DNA of 64,000 nt from an uncultured Acidobacteriota bacterium (GCA_902825875.1 CADECP010000004.1:124001-188000), one strand, 5' to 3'. Counted from the first letter of the stretch, positions 18,249-27,740 are shown. Notes: a model not told the origin generated them from the sequence alone. A program made the numbers and translations.

Positions 18249-19475
18249 ATGACAACTCATCGGACGTTCTTTTCATGCCTGTTGTTGATCGGATTCCTGG
18301 TGACTGTACTTTTCAATCAAGTTTCAGCTCAAACCTCTCGTTCGTTGCGCGTGCAACAATCGGTCGCCGCTCGCGGACAAAACCAGAATGTCGTGGTGGA
18401 AATGGAACCGGTCGGCAATGAAAACGCAGTCGGTTTCAGTTTGAATTTCGACGCGGCTCAGTTGCGATTTGTTTCGGCTTCGACGGTTGGGGCGGCCAGC
18501 GGCGCTGCGCTGAATATCAACAACAGTCTGGCTCACGCAGGCAAAATTGGAATCGCTTTTGCAATGCCCGGAGGCCAAAAACTTTCAGCAGGCAAACAGC
18601 CTGTCGCGCTGGTCACGTTCGCGGTAATTGCCGCCGAAAACGTCACCAACACATTTCTGAGTTTCGGCGACCAACCGATTCCGCGCGAAGTCGTTGACGT
18701 TTCGGCCAATGCGGTTGCCGCCAACTTTTCAGGCGCGATGCTGACATTCGCGCAACCGATGGCCGCCGTGTCCGCGGCGAGTTTCAGCAGCGCACGTTTG
18801 GCGCCGGATTCCATCGCCACGGCTTTTGGCGGTCGTCTGGCAACCAAAACACAGGCAGCAGGTTCATTGCCGTTGCCGACTTCGCTGACCGGAGCAAGTC
18901 TAAACGTCAAAGACAGTCTTGGTGTGGACCGCAGCGCGCAGTTGTTTTTTGTGTCGCCTACTCAGGTCAATTTCCTGATTCCGGCAGGGACGGCCAACGG
19001 CACGGCTTCGATCATTGCCGTCAGCAGCGACAACACGCTTTCAGTCACAAACATGGAAATCAACAACGTCGCTCCGGCGTTGTTTTCCGCCGATGCCACC
19101 GGGCGAGGCCTGGCAGTCGCCGTCGTTCAGCGCGTCAAAGCCAACGGTGCAACAAGTTTTGAATCCATTGCGCGATTCGACACTACGCAAGGCAAGTTCG
19201 CGCCAATCCCGATTGATCTGAGCCAACCAACGGATCAAGTTTTTCTGGTGTTGTTTTCGACTGGAGTTCGTTACCGCAGCAATTTGAACGGCGTAAACGC
19301 CAAGTTCGGCGGCACAGATGTTCCGGTGTTGTTTGCCGGAGCCGCGCCGGATTTTATCGGCCTGGATCAAATCAATTTGCGATTGCCGCAAAACCTGGCC
19401 GGTCGCGGTTTGGTCAACATTGCGTTGACGGTAGACGGCCAAACGGCCAACGTCGTCACTGTCAGCATCAAGTGA
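18249..19475 (+). CDS. Secreted protein with cohesin-like and TIGR03437 domains
   Basis: A 408-residue exported protein. The signal peptide covers about residues 1-29 (ends NQVSAQ). Residues about 33-160 form a cohesin-like beta sandwich (QSVAARGQNQNVVVEMEPVG, VGFSLNFDAAQLRFVSAS). Residues about 175-405 match the acidobacterial TIGR03437 domain, with SFSSARLAPDSIATAFG, VSPTQVNFLIPAGTANG, VAPALFSADATGRGLA and LDQINLRLPQNLAGRGLV. TIGR03437 is found in large numbers in acidobacterial genomes, and this gene is one of the better taxonomic hints in the window. The function is unknown; it probably mediates extracellular carbohydrate or protein contacts. Confidence 0.88.
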   Translation: MTTHRTFFSCLLLIGFLVTVLFNQVSAQTSRSLRVQQSVAARGQNQNVVVEMEPVGNENAVGFSLNFDAAQLRFVSASTVGAASGAALNINNSLAHAGKIGIAFAMPGGQKLSAGKQPVALVTFAVIAAENVTNTFLSFGDQPIPREVVDVSANAVAANFSGAMLTFAQPMAAVSAASFSSARLAPDSIATAFGGRLATKTQAAGSLPLPTSLTGASLNVKDSLGVDRSAQLFFVSPTQVNFLIPAGTANGTASIIAVSSDNTLSVTNMEINNVAPALFSADATGRGLAVAVVQRVKANGATSFESIARFDTTQGKFAPIPIDLSQPTDQVFLVLFSTGVRYRSNLNGVNAKFGGTDVPVLFAGAAPDFIGLDQINLRLPQNLAGRGLVNIALTVDGQTANVVTVSIK

Positions 19476-19478
19476 AAT

Positions 19479-19543
19479 GATGAATTCGGAATGATGAAGG
19501 ATGAGCCAGCTATTTTGTCATCACTCATCATTCTGAATTCATC
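19479..19543. repeat. Long inverted repeat after the TIGR03437 gene
   Basis: Arms at 19479-19497 and 19525-19543 are 19 bp long and complementary with one mismatch (core GATGAATTCNGAATGATGA). The loop contains further ATGA/TCAT words. It could act as a terminator for the upstream gene, but the AT-rich palindromic core with no T-run is equally compatible with a dispersed palindromic repeat. Confidence 0.6.
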
Positions 19544-19677
19544 GTTCGATCTCTTGCCATCACTCAGCCTCGATAGTAGCATCCGCGCGCATCACAGGCG
19601 GTGACGACTCACAGCAGACTTTCTGAGCGTCACTCATCCGCATCACCAGTCCACAACTCAACAAGGAGATCAACCCC

Positions 19678-21051
19678 ATGGCGGTTAGCGTAGCCGACTC
19701 TCAACTGCCCGTCGCTGAACGCGCGCGACGGCGTATCACCTGGCGACTGATGCCGTTTTTGTTGCTGCTTTATTTTCTGGCGTACATTGACCGCACCAAC
19801 GTCAGCATCACCGCCTTGGACATGAAAAAGCCTTTGGGCGGCGGCGGACTCGGATTCAACGATGACATCATCGGCACAGGCGCGGGCATTTTTTTCATCG
19901 GATACTTTCTGCTTGAAATTCCCGGCACGCTGATCGTCGAAAAATGGAGCGCCCGCAAATGGATCGCTCGCATCATGATTTCGTGGGGCATCATTGCCAC
20001 GTTGATGGGCTTCATCGGCACGAAGTGGATGAATTTCGGCGACAACGTCACGCAGTTTTACGTGCTGCGCTTCATTCTGGGCATTGCCGAAGCCGGATTC
20101 TTCCCTGGCATCGTCGTCTTCCTGGCGCACTGGTTTCGTTATGAAGACCGCGCCAAAGCCAAAGCCAATTTCATGATCGGAATTCCGATTGCTTCGATGA
20201 TCGGTGTGCCGCTGTCGCAATGGATTATGAGTTCCATCAACTGGGGCGGGTACGAAGGCTGGCGCTGGGTATTTATTCTGGAAGGCATTCCGTCTGTGAT
20301 TCTTGGCTTTGTCACAATTTTCTATTTGACCGATTGGCCGCACGAAGCCAAATGGTTGCCGGAAGACGAAAAGCGATGGATCACCGGCGAACTCGAACGC
20401 GAGCGACAGGAAAAACTGGCTTCGGGCAAAGACGATTTGTGGCAAGGAATAAAGGAAGGCTTGCTCAATCCAAAAACGCTGCTGTTATGTTTGATTTACA
20501 TCAGCATCGTCACAGGCTTTTACGGGTTGACGATGTTTCTGCCTTCGATTGCCGAAAAGATGGTTCCGGGCACTTCGGTTTCGGACGTGATGTTGAAAAA
20601 ATACGTGATTCCCGCCGTGCCTTATGTGTTTGGCTTGATCGGAATGTTATTGAACAGCTCCCATTCGGACAAAACCGGCGAACGTCGCTGGCATACGGTC
20701 TGGCCGCTTTTGTTCGGAGCCGTCACGCTCAGCTTAAGCCTGCTGACGGCCAGCAGCGTGATTTTTGCCTTCACGTTTTTGTGCTTGACCGGCATCGGAG
20801 TTCTGGCTTATCTGCCAGTGTTCTGGACGTGGCCGTCGCGTTTTTTGGCGGCATCGGCATCGGCGGCGGCAGTCGGATTAATCAATTCGTTTGGCAATCT
20901 TGGCGGTTATCTTGGCCCGAAAGTCGTCGGCTGGTTGAGCGTGAAAACCGGTAATTATGCTTCCGGCCAGTGGTTTTTGGTCGTGTGTATTCTGATCGCC
21001 GGATTGTTGGCTTTGTTGCTGAAACAACCGAAGAAAGAAGCGAGTCAGTAA
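19678..21051 (+). CDS. MFS transporter, anion:cation symporter (ACS) family
   Basis: A 457-residue inner-membrane secondary transporter with about 12 helices. The N-terminal signature LLLYFLAYIDRTNVS and the cytoplasmic motif RFILGIAEAGFFPGIVVFLAHW are typical of ACS-family members that carry organic anions such as galactonate, glucarate, tartrate or phthalate. The central loop (WPHEAKWLPEDEKRWI followed by a Glu/Arg-rich stretch) is also characteristic. The start is supported by AAGGAG upstream. The substrate cannot be decided and no catabolic genes are adjacent. Confidence 0.88.
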   Translation: MAVSVADSQLPVAERARRRITWRLMPFLLLLYFLAYIDRTNVSITALDMKKPLGGGGLGFNDDIIGTGAGIFFIGYFLLEIPGTLIVEKWSARKWIARIMISWGIIATLMGFIGTKWMNFGDNVTQFYVLRFILGIAEAGFFPGIVVFLAHWFRYEDRAKAKANFMIGIPIASMIGVPLSQWIMSSINWGGYEGWRWVFILEGIPSVILGFVTIFYLTDWPHEAKWLPEDEKRWITGELERERQEKLASGKDDLWQGIKEGLLNPKTLLLCLIYISIVTGFYGLTMFLPSIAEKMVPGTSVSDVMLKKYVIPAVPYVFGLIGMLLNSSHSDKTGERRWHTVWPLLFGAVTLSLSLLTASSVIFAFTFLCLTGIGVLAYLPVFWTWPSRFLAASASAAAVGLINSFGNLGGYLGPKVVGWLSVKTGNYASGQWFLVVCILIAGLLALLLKQPKKEASQ

Positions 21052-21197
21052 ACCCAAATCAGAACAAGCAACATTGAGACATCCTTTTTTTTGACAGGAT
21101 GAACAAGATTTGCGGCAGGATTTACAGTATCGCCAATTCCAACAAGGCTTTTATCAGATTTGAATCCTGTTCATTCTGCAAAGAATCATGTCAATCC

Positions 21198-21286
21198 CAG
21201 CAATTCTCAGTTTGAACCCAAACAAAGGACTTATGAGCGAGGTGAGCCTGTAAATCTTTTAGATTCGCTCAAACTGAGAATTGCTG
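21198..21286. mobile_element. MITE-like non-autonomous element, 89 bp, with 18-bp terminal inverted repeats
   Basis: The ends are perfect 18-bp inverted repeats (CAGCAATTCTCAGTTTGA at 21198-21215; complement at 21269-21286). Exact 9-bp direct repeats TGTCAATCC lie immediately outside both ends (21189-21197 and 21287-21295), the signature of a target-site duplication. Removing the element and one copy restores a continuous sequence in which TCCTGTTCATTCTGC leads on to ATGTCAATCCTGTTT, itself part of a degenerate repeat also seen inverted at about 21095-21130. The element encodes nothing. Confidence 0.75.
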
Positions 21287-21337
21287 TGTCAATCCTGTTT
21301 CAAAGCTTTCTGCTTTGATTTAGCTTACCTTTCAGCA

Positions 21338-22690
21338 CTATTTGTCCTTCGTGAAAACCCGCTGCCCGCCGCCTCGTTTGATGGTCATCTGGTTTTTCGC
21401 CGCGTCGAATTCAAAAACGATGCCGGCAGCAGTGCCATTATCGAGTTTGAATTTATCCTGCGCCGTTGCTTCGAGAGGAACAGCAGCTCCCGCTCCGGGC
21501 GGTTGCGCGTAAAGCGTCGCGCCATTGCGGGTGATCGTAAATTTCACGGGAGCTTCGGGAGTCGAATAAACGCCTACGTATTTATCCAGCACTTCCGTGC
21601 TGACAGCGACGGATTCAAAGGCGGGAATCTGAAACGGCTTATTGTAATAAATGTCCATAATGCCTTTCATAATGTCGCCGACCGGGTAAACCTTCGCGTT
21701 TGTGGTGTAGGCGATCGCCAGCTTTTCTTCTGGCTGGTACATCAGCCACGCTCCGTAATTGTCCGCACCGCCCGTATGCCCGTAGAAGGTCTTACCGGCG
21801 AACGTGAAAGGCTCCATCCCCTGTCCCTCGCCGTCCTTTATCGTTTTCATCTGATCCACACTCGTCTTTGACACAATCCTCCCTTCGAACAGCGCCCGGA
21901 TGAATTTGGACAGGTCGTTCGGCGTCGAAACAATCGCGCCCGCGCTGAAAAGGATGCTTGGATGTGTTTCGGACACCGGTTTCCATCCGTCACCGAAGTT
22001 CATATAAGTAAGAGCTTCGTTTTTGCCCGCATCAATATTTCCGGTCGCCAGGTATGTATTCGCAAGCCCGATCTTTGACGTGATTCTCTCTTTGAGCGAT
22101 TCCTCGTAGGGTTTGCCGGTTACCTTTTCAAGGATGAGACCTAAAATCTGATAGCCGGAGTTGCTGTAGGATCGCTTTGTGTCCGGTTCGAAATCGGGTG
22201 TGGTTTTGACAATCAAGGCGAGCATTTCATCCTTCGTCACGGGAATTGTGTTCACATTTCCTTGAGAATTCTGCTCGCGCCTGACGTTTGGGATACCGCT
22301 GCGATGCCAGAGTATTTGCTCGATAGTAATTTTCCTGGCGTTTGGAACCTGCGGGAGGAATTTGTCGAGCGTGTCGGTCGGCTTTAGCTTTCCTTCCTCG
22401 ACGAGCTGCAAGGTCATCGCGGCGGTGAACATTTTGGTGATCGAACCGATTCGGAATCGGCTCGTTGCTGTCAAAGGTTTCTTTTCGGCTCCGTTGATCT
22501 GGCCGTAGCCGATGGCGCGGGAGTACAAAACATCGCCGTCTTTGATGATGACCAAGCTTCCCATCGCCTTGTTCTTTTCAGCGAGCCGATCAAAAAACTG
22601 GTCGAGTTTGGCCTTGTCCGGCGCCTGTGCGTAACCAGCCGTAAACAATGCCAGCATCAATAAAGTTGCGTAGAGTGTTTTGATTTTCAT
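21338..22690 (-). CDS. Class C beta-lactamase-like serine hydrolase (exported)
   Basis: A 450-residue penicillin-binding-protein/esterase-type serine hydrolase. The signal peptide is residues 1-22. The catalytic SxxK motif is S83-I-T-K86 in RFRIGSITKMFTA, the second motif is YSNSGYQILG (YxN) and the third is GHTGG. The C-terminal domain (about 350-450) ends in a lipocalin-like beta domain often found in these proteins. Likely substrates are D-amino peptides or esters; family members range from D-aminopeptidases to esterases. The start at 22690 gives a proper signal peptide and has AGGAAAA upstream; a 22-codon extension exists but is not signal-like. Confidence 0.88.
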   Translation of the reverse strand: MKIKTLYATLLMLALFTAGYAQAPDKAKLDQFFDRLAEKNKAMGSLVIIKDGDVLYSRAIGYGQINGAEKKPLTATSRFRIGSITKMFTAAMTLQLVEEGKLKPTDTLDKFLPQVPNARKITIEQILWHRSGIPNVRREQNSQGNVNTIPVTKDEMLALIVKTTPDFEPDTKRSYSNSGYQILGLILEKVTGKPYEESLKERITSKIGLANTYLATGNIDAGKNEALTYMNFGDGWKPVSETHPSILFSAGAIVSTPNDLSKFIRALFEGRIVSKTSVDQMKTIKDGEGQGMEPFTFAGKTFYGHTGGADNYGAWLMYQPEEKLAIAYTTNAKVYPVGDIMKGIMDIYYNKPFQIPAFESVAVSTEVLDKYVGVYSTPEAPVKFTITRNGATLYAQPPGAGAAVPLEATAQDKFKLDNGTAAGIVFEFDAAKNQMTIKRGGGQRVFTKDK

Positions 22691-22930
22691 AAGGGTTTTC
22701 CTGCTTAACCTGACAGAAGCAGGCAGGCTTATATGAAAATTCCTTGCGAGCGTCAAGAGCTTTACAGGAAAAAGCCCAAAATTTACTCTTCAAATTTCAC
22801 AGATATTGTCGTCTTTGGATTTGCCAGAGACGGTTTATGCCTTTACTCGCGCCAAGCTTGAACAGCCTGGGCGATTCGTTTTTGGAATTCTCGGTTATTC
22901 ACAAAATAATGTCAGGAAAGTGGATCAACA

Positions 22931-23332
22931 ATGACGATTGATTTCTCAAACCCATCCTGTGTTCATGCGCCGCTTGGTCTTTATTCGCACACGGCAGTCG
23001 TGCCTGCCGGGACGGATTTGATCTTCATCTCCGGCCAGCTTGGAGTTTGCCCAGATGGTTCTACTCCAGCCACCATTGCCGAACAGGCAGATCAGGTGTT
23101 TGCCAACATCATTGCGCTGCTTAATTCTCATGGCTTACAGGCAACGGACATCATCAAACTCACCACATTTATGGTGATGGGGCAGGACGGCGACTCTGTT
23201 CGGGCCGCCAGACTCAAACATCTTGGTTCTCACCGTCCATGTTCGACCGCAGTGTTCGTCTCTCAACTTGTTGATCCTTCATGGTTTGTGGAGGTCGAGG
23301 CGATTGCGGCGCGCCCAAAGAGCTCCGGTTGA
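22931..23332 (+). CDS. RidA/YjgF-family protein
   Basis: A 133-residue protein of the Rid superfamily, whose best-known members hydrolyse reactive enamine/imine intermediates released by PLP enzymes. Visible family features are LIFISGQLGVCPDG, QADQVFANIIALLNSHGLQATDIIKLTTFM and the C-terminal HRPCSTAVFVSQL, where the arginine before the proline is the substrate-carboxylate residue of deaminase-active members. VEVEAIA ends the domain. The start has AGGAAAGTGG upstream. It faces the convergent GDPD gene 25 bp away. Confidence 0.87.
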   Translation: MTIDFSNPSCVHAPLGLYSHTAVVPAGTDLIFISGQLGVCPDGSTPATIAEQADQVFANIIALLNSHGLQATDIIKLTTFMVMGQDGDSVRAARLKHLGSHRPCSTAVFVSQLVDPSWFVEVEAIAARPKSSG

Positions 23333-23357
23333 TGCGAACAACCTTCACCTTACATCC

Positions 23358-24308
23358 TCACCGTCGCGGAAATTGGTCGGGGTTGTCCGTAAACAAAGCA
23401 TCTACGCCATAGGTAAACAGAAACTGCGTCATCTCTTCGCGCACATCTTTGTAACGTCCGGTTGCGCCGGAGCGAAAGGTGTACGGCGTGACAGTCAGTC
23501 CGGCGGTGTGCGCCCAACCGACCAGCTTCGGTTCGCGTTCGATCAAGCTTTTGTTGGGGCCGATGCCGTCGGCAAAGCCTTTGATGGTTTTCAATCCGGT
23601 TTCGGTCAGCCATTTGGCTTGCGGGTCGGAGTGAATCAAAAACACCAGCGGCAATTTCAGTTTGTGAACGTCGCGGAGTTTGCGCAGGCTGGCATCGCTG
23701 AAGGATTGAATGACGACGGGAGTTTTGGCGTCGGCTCCGGGACGCTCCAGTTTGTTCTTGCGCAAAGAATCCATCAGCAGCTTTTCCATGTCGAATCCGC
23801 GACGGCCATACACTTCGGGCGCTTTGGTTTCTGGGTACAGTCCGGCTTTGCCGCGCACAAAATCCACAGCTTCCTGCCAGGTGGGAACGCGCTCACCTTT
23901 GAACTGTTCGCCTTTCCACGAACCGGCGTCCAGTCGTTTGATTTCGGCCAAAGTAAAATCCGACACGTACCAATGCTTCGCTTTCTGGGCGCCGGGTTGC
24001 TGATCTTCGCTGACATCCTGTTTGAATCGGTCGGGAAAAACTTCCTCAACGTTGGTGGTGCGTTCCAACGTCAGATCGTGCAAACACACCAGCACGCCGT
24101 CTTTGGTGATCTGCAAATCCTGTTCGACAAAATCGGCTCGCTGTTCGATGGCCAGTTTGTAAGCGGCGATGGTGTGTTCCGGCGCGTAACTCGAAGCTCC
24201 GCGATGTGCAACAAGAATCTTTTTCGTGGGTTGATTGGCTTGCACTACGGCAAGCGCAGCCAAAATGGAAACAACAACGGCAATGAAACGGTGATTGAAT
24301 TTAGGCAT
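23358..24308 (-). CDS. Exported glycerophosphodiester phosphodiesterase
   Basis: A 316-residue exported enzyme that hydrolyses deacylated phospholipids such as glycerophosphocholine to sn-glycerol 3-phosphate and an alcohol. The signal peptide is residues about 1-25 ([20 protein letters not shown]). The TIM-barrel motifs [19 protein letters not shown], then [18 protein letters not shown], hold the HR(G) and E-x-D catalytic/metal residues. [13 protein letters not shown] near the C-terminus is a divergent barrel strand. The start at 24308 has AAAGGAAAAA just upstream, better than the 13-codon longer alternative. Confidence 0.9.
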   Translation of the reverse strand: MPKFNHRFIAVVVSILAALAVVQANQPTKKILVAHRGASSYAPEHTIAAYKLAIEQRADFVEQDLQITKDGVLVCLHDLTLERTTNVEEVFPDRFKQDVSEDQQPGAQKAKHWYVSDFTLAEIKRLDAGSWKGEQFKGERVPTWQEAVDFVRGKAGLYPETKAPEVYGRRGFDMEKLLMDSLRKNKLERPGADAKTPVVIQSFSDASLRKLRDVHKLKLPLVFLIHSDPQAKWLTETGLKTIKGFADGIGPNKSLIEREPKLVGWAHTAGLTVTPYTFRSGATGRYKDVREEMTQFLFTYGVDALFTDNPDQFPRR

Positions 24309-24497
24309 GGTTTTTCCTTTCGACAAATGATGAACTCTGTAAAGCATGTCTTTGTCCCTGACAATTTCGCAATCATGAACAGCTTAAGCTGAAAAATTAC
24401 CGCTCAGCAAAAATTGCCGCTTGGCCGAACAAAGGTTTGTGCTATTGTTTAGTTTGAAGCCCAAACGAGCAAAAACAGGCAAGAAAGAGCAGTATTC

Positions 24498-26051
24498 ATG
24501 AACAACGGAATCGTCATTCGATTGGCGGGAGTTCAACAGCCTGCCACCAGAATCCTCCATCAAGATGTCATCAGCGTAGGCACTGCGCCGGATTGCGACA
24601 TTGTCGTCGGCACGGAAAGCGATTCGCTGCCGCCGGAATCCGTCTTGTTGACCTTGCGGCGACGCGAAGGAGCTTACCGGTTGACGACGGTCGAACCGAT
24701 GGCGGGAATCACGCGCGATGGCGAAGCAATTACCATCGGCGAAGCGATCGAAGACGGCGACACCTTTTATTTCGGCGCGACCGGCATACGGCTGCGCTTT
24801 TTCGCTCTTTCCGAAGAAACTTCTATAACCGAATCGCTGCGATTGGGAAGCGCCGTGTTGGCAACGGCGCAAACGTCTGCTCCTGCGACAACCGAAACGG
24901 CTCGGCGGCGGCGATTGGTTCCGCGTACCGACGTTGCCATCGTGTTCATCAAACAACTGGTGCGCGAACTGGCTGCCGAAATTCCTCGCCGCAAACTGTA
25001 CGCCATCGCGGGCGTCGCTCTGTTTTTCCTGCTGCTGATTATTTACTTCAATACGCTGAGTTTTTTGGAAGGCCGCCGCAGCAATCGCGCCATCAACGAA
25101 TTGAAAGAAACCACGCGCAGCGATCTGGACAAAATCCGCGAAGACATCCGGATGATGCGCGAACAGCAATTGTCTTTGCAGCATGCGATGTCGTTGCCTG
25201 AAACGGTGGTCAACAGTTACGGGCAAGGCGTGTGTCTGATTTATGGCGTGTACAGTTTCGTTGATCCGCGCGTTGGCCGCGAAGTGAAATTCAGGGAACC
25301 GAGTACCACCGAAAATCCAATCGGCCCCGACGGCAATGTCAGTTTGAGCGTTGACGGCAACGGGCGTGTGTACGAAGTCGAATTCATGGGAACAGGTTTT
25401 TTGGCCGACAAAGGATTGATCCTGACCAATCGTCACGTGGTGCAGGCGTGGGAAGACGACGATCTGGCGAGTTTGATTCGCATGCGCGGATTTCGTCCGA
25501 AGCTGAAAGATTTGCTCGCGTACTTTCCGCAAGCTCCGCAGCCGTTTTCGCTGCGCCCGCTGGAAATGATGCCCGATCAGGACGTGGCAATTTGTTCGTT
25601 TGAACAAGGCGAAGCCAATTTGCCTTCGCTGCCGCTGGACGAACAAGGCGAAAGCATTGCCAGCGGTCAGGCGGTGGTATTGCTGGGTTATCCCGCCGGG
25701 TTGGAAGGTCTGAAAGCGCGCGTGGACAAAATCAATGGCTCCGGCTACCTGCGAATGGGCAACGTGCCGTATCGAGTTCAACTTAACGAACTGGCAGCCA
25801 ACAGCAAAATCCGCCCGCAATCCACTCAAGGCCACATCAGCGACATCGCACCGCACCTAACTTATGACGCGCGAACCGACGAGGGCGGTTCCGGCGGCCC
25901 GGTGTTCGGCTCCAACGGCAAAGTCATCGGCATCAACCAGGCCATTTTGCTCAACTCTTCAACAACGAATTTCGGCGTGCCGATTCGTTACGGCATCGAA
26001 CTGGTCAACAAATACAAACAAGCCGTACCAATGCCTACGCCAGGCGCTTGA
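24498..26051 (+). CDS. Membrane-anchored trypsin-like serine protease with N-terminal FHA-like domain
   Basis: A 517-residue protein. Residues about 1-110 look like an FHA/YscD-type beta sandwich ([18 protein letters not shown], then [17 protein letters not shown]). A transmembrane helix lies at about 172-190, followed by a short coiled coil. The extracytoplasmic part is a chymotrypsin-fold protease with an apparent triad of His313 (LTNRHVV), Asp362 (PDQDVAIC) and Ser465 ([10 protein letters not shown]). [10 protein letters not shown] after the serine is typical of HtrA/trypsin_2 members. There is no PDZ domain. The layout suggests a signal from a cytoplasmic phosphothreonine-binding domain to a periplasmic protease, which is inference. 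Confidence 0.85.
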   Translation: MNNGIVIRLAGVQQPATRILHQDVISVGTAPDCDIVVGTESDSLPPESVLLTLRRREGAYRLTTVEPMAGITRDGEAITIGEAIEDGDTFYFGATGIRLRFFALSEETSITESLRLGSAVLATAQTSAPATTETARRRRLVPRTDVAIVFIKQLVRELAAEIPRRKLYAIAGVALFFLLLIIYFNTLSFLEGRRSNRAINELKETTRSDLDKIREDIRMMREQQLSLQHAMSLPETVVNSYGQGVCLIYGVYSFVDPRVGREVKFREPSTTENPIGPDGNVSLSVDGNGRVYEVEFMGTGFLADKGLILTNRHVVQAWEDDDLASLIRMRGFRPKLKDLLAYFPQAPQPFSLRPLEMMPDQDVAICSFEQGEANLPSLPLDEQGESIASGQAVVLLGYPAGLEGLKARVDKINGSGYLRMGNVPYRVQLNELAANSKIRPQSTQGHISDIAPHLTYDARTDEGGSGGPVFGSNGKVIGINQAILLNSSTTNFGVPIRYGIELVNKYKQAVPMPTPGA

Positions 26052-26092
26052 TGGGAAAGAGGGATGGAGGGATTGAGAGATAGTGAGCGATG

Positions 26093-27355
26093 TCATGTTT
26101 TCTCTCCGTCTCTCTGTCTCTCTGTCTCTCCGTCTCTTCCCTCGTCATTCCCGCGAGCCAGTTTTCGCAGCTTCCACACTTTCAGCAAATTCGATGGCGA
26201 AAATCCCGCCCAGTCAAATTTCCGCAGCAAATCAAACGGTCGCCGCAGGTAATTCCAGTAAACGCTTTCTTGCTGAGTTTGCCCGTAAAGTTCTGTCAGA
26301 TGCTGGCGCGAGGTAAACAGCAGTGACGTCAGGTTGCCAAGCTTCGCCATTGGCTGGCGACTGAAATCCAAGTACTCAAACAACCGCGCGGCGTCAGCCA
26401 ACGGCAGCGTTTCTTCTTCCAATGCTGTTTCCAACACCAGCGCAAAGAGTTCGCTGCTTGCCGCTTCATCCAATTCAACCGATGAAGCTTCAGCCAACAG
26501 TTTCACCAACTGATTTGCCAAACATGCTGCTCCGCCAAAACCGAATTCGTCGGCTTGATGAATCATTGCTTCACACGCTTCGGGGTGAGCGGCAAAAATG
26601 AAATGCAGATCGGCGATGGTTCGCAAAATCGCTTTGGTCGTTTGCAGGTCAACCAGCGTGTGATGCACCAAATGAAACGCCAGATCAGCAGGCGCGGGCA
26701 GCAGTAATTCGGCTCCGGCCACGATGGCGGAGACGGCTCGGCTGTGAACTTCGGCAAAGGTGAAATCGCGTTCGGCTTGAGTGAACTGAAACGCGCGACG
26801 ATGCAATTCGACGATCAAACCGCTTGGCCCACGTCGCGGCCACAAATGATTAAGCTCGTTGGCCAGCCGCTGGCGTTGCGGGACTGAACGGCGTCCGGGC
26901 AAATCTTCGTAACCCAGCGCCGAGATAATTTCATCGGCTTGTTGTTGTTTTTCCGGCGCAACCAGCAAATCCATATCCAGCGCGGCTCGCAACCCGGCTT
27001 GCGGATAATATCCGCCGAGCATCAACGCTGCGCCTTTCAGCGGAATCGCCGTGATGCCCGCGACTTTCAATGCTGCAATCAATCGGACGGCTTCGCTGAC
27101 ATAAGCCAGATGTCTGGCCGCCCAGGTTTGGCTGGTGACACGCAACGACTCCTTCCCCGCTTCGGGCAGCAGGTTCAGCGAATCCGACTGGGCAAGGTTG
27201 AATCGCAGCAACGACGCGATGGAATGAAACTCGGCTCGACAGAGCGCGGCTGACCAATCAATCTCCGACAACGGTAATTGCCGCAACCTGGCTGCACTGG
27301 CTTCGGTTGGCAGCAAACAGTTGAGCAGCAATTTGTCGGTGGCAGTCAGTTGCAT
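26093..27355 (-). CDS. Nucleotidyltransferase-family protein (NTP_transf_5 type)
   Basis: A 420-residue protein. The PF14907-like core lies at about residues 95-260: AIPLKGAALMLGGYYPQAGL, ALDMDLLVAP (the D-x-D motif for metal/NTP) and LIVELHRRAF. Such proteins often accompany peptide- or polysaccharide-modification genes, but none are adjacent. The last residues (GRDGETERQRDGEKT) are encoded by a 26101-26140 tandem repeat and are probably a recent addition to the natural end near GNDE. The start at 27355 is preferred over an ATG seven codons earlier, but both lack a clear ribosome site. Confidence 0.8.
   Translation of the reverse strand: MQLTATDKLLLNCLLPTEASAARLRQLPLSEIDWSAALCRAEFHSIASLLRFNLAQSDSLNLLPEAGKESLRVTSQTWAARHLAYVSEAVRLIAALKVAGITAIPLKGAALMLGGYYPQAGLRAALDMDLLVAPEKQQQADEIISALGYEDLPGRRSVPQRQRLANELNHLWPRRGPSGLIVELHRRAFQFTQAERDFTFAEVHSRAVSAIVAGAELLLPAPADLAFHLVHHTLVDLQTTKAILRTIADLHFIFAAHPEACEAMIHQADEFGFGGAACLANQLVKLLAEASSVELDEAASSELFALVLETALEEETLPLADAARLFEYLDFSRQPMAKLGNLTSLLFTSRQHLTELYGQTQQESVYWNYLRRPFDLLRKFDWAGFSPSNLLKVWKLRKLARGNDEGRDGETERQRDGEKT
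26101..26140. repeat. 8-bp tandem repeat array inside the 3' end of the nucleotidyltransferase gene
   Basis: Five 8-bp units on the plus strand: TCTCTCCG, TCTCTCTG, TCTCTCTG, TCTCTCCG, TCTCTTCC. The array is a polypurine/polypyrimidine tract prone to slippage. Because 8 is not a multiple of 3, unit gain or loss would change the frame and C-terminus of the nucleotidyltransferase. Confidence 0.85.
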
Positions 27356-27462
27356 ATTCGACTCTGACCATCGCAATTATTCGGTGAGCCTTTTCGGAAA
27401 CCCGGCGCAATGGTCACCAGAACTTATTAGACACGTTGTCGGCTGGCGAAAACACCTGCTAA

Positions 27463-27740
27463 GTCGTCAACCTTCGATAAATGCCCGGCAGGCGTTCCGG
27501 CAGGCTCATCACGTCGTCAATGATCGTGTAGCCGATTTCGCCGTAAAGGTCTTTCAGTTCGGCTTCGGATTCGCGGTCAATGGTGATGCAGAAGGGCGTG
27601 ATGCCAGCGATTTTGGAATGCCTCAAGGCCATCTTGGTGTCTTCGCGGGCGTAGCGGGAATCGCCGTAATCGTGGTCGTAAGGTCTGCCGTCGCTCAAGA
27701 CAATCAACAGTTTGGTGCGGGCGTCCTGGCGTTCCAGTTC
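27463..27740 (-). pseudogene. Detached duplicate of the 3' end of the norD-like VWA gene
   Basis: These 278 bp align without gaps to the 3' end of the intact VWA gene at 29542-29819, with 21 differences by my count (about 92% identity). The encoded 90 or so residues, from the VWA strand [17 protein letters not shown] to the C-terminal RLTT, differ at only two positions (KIAG against KTSG). No proper gene start exists: an open frame runs to 27773 into unrelated sequence. It flanks the restriction-modification genes on the side away from the intact copy, so it is one arm of a long duplication bordering the insertion. Confidence 0.9.

Noticed and set aside
21281-21871. A plus-strand gene next to the MITE-like element (possible transposase remnant)
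   Set aside because: It is the shadow of the class C serine hydrolase on the minus strand. No transposase motif is seen.
24384-25856. A 490-codon frame opposite the FHA/trypsin gene
   Set aside because: The plus-strand frame has a full catalytic triad and sensible domains; the minus-strand frame has none.
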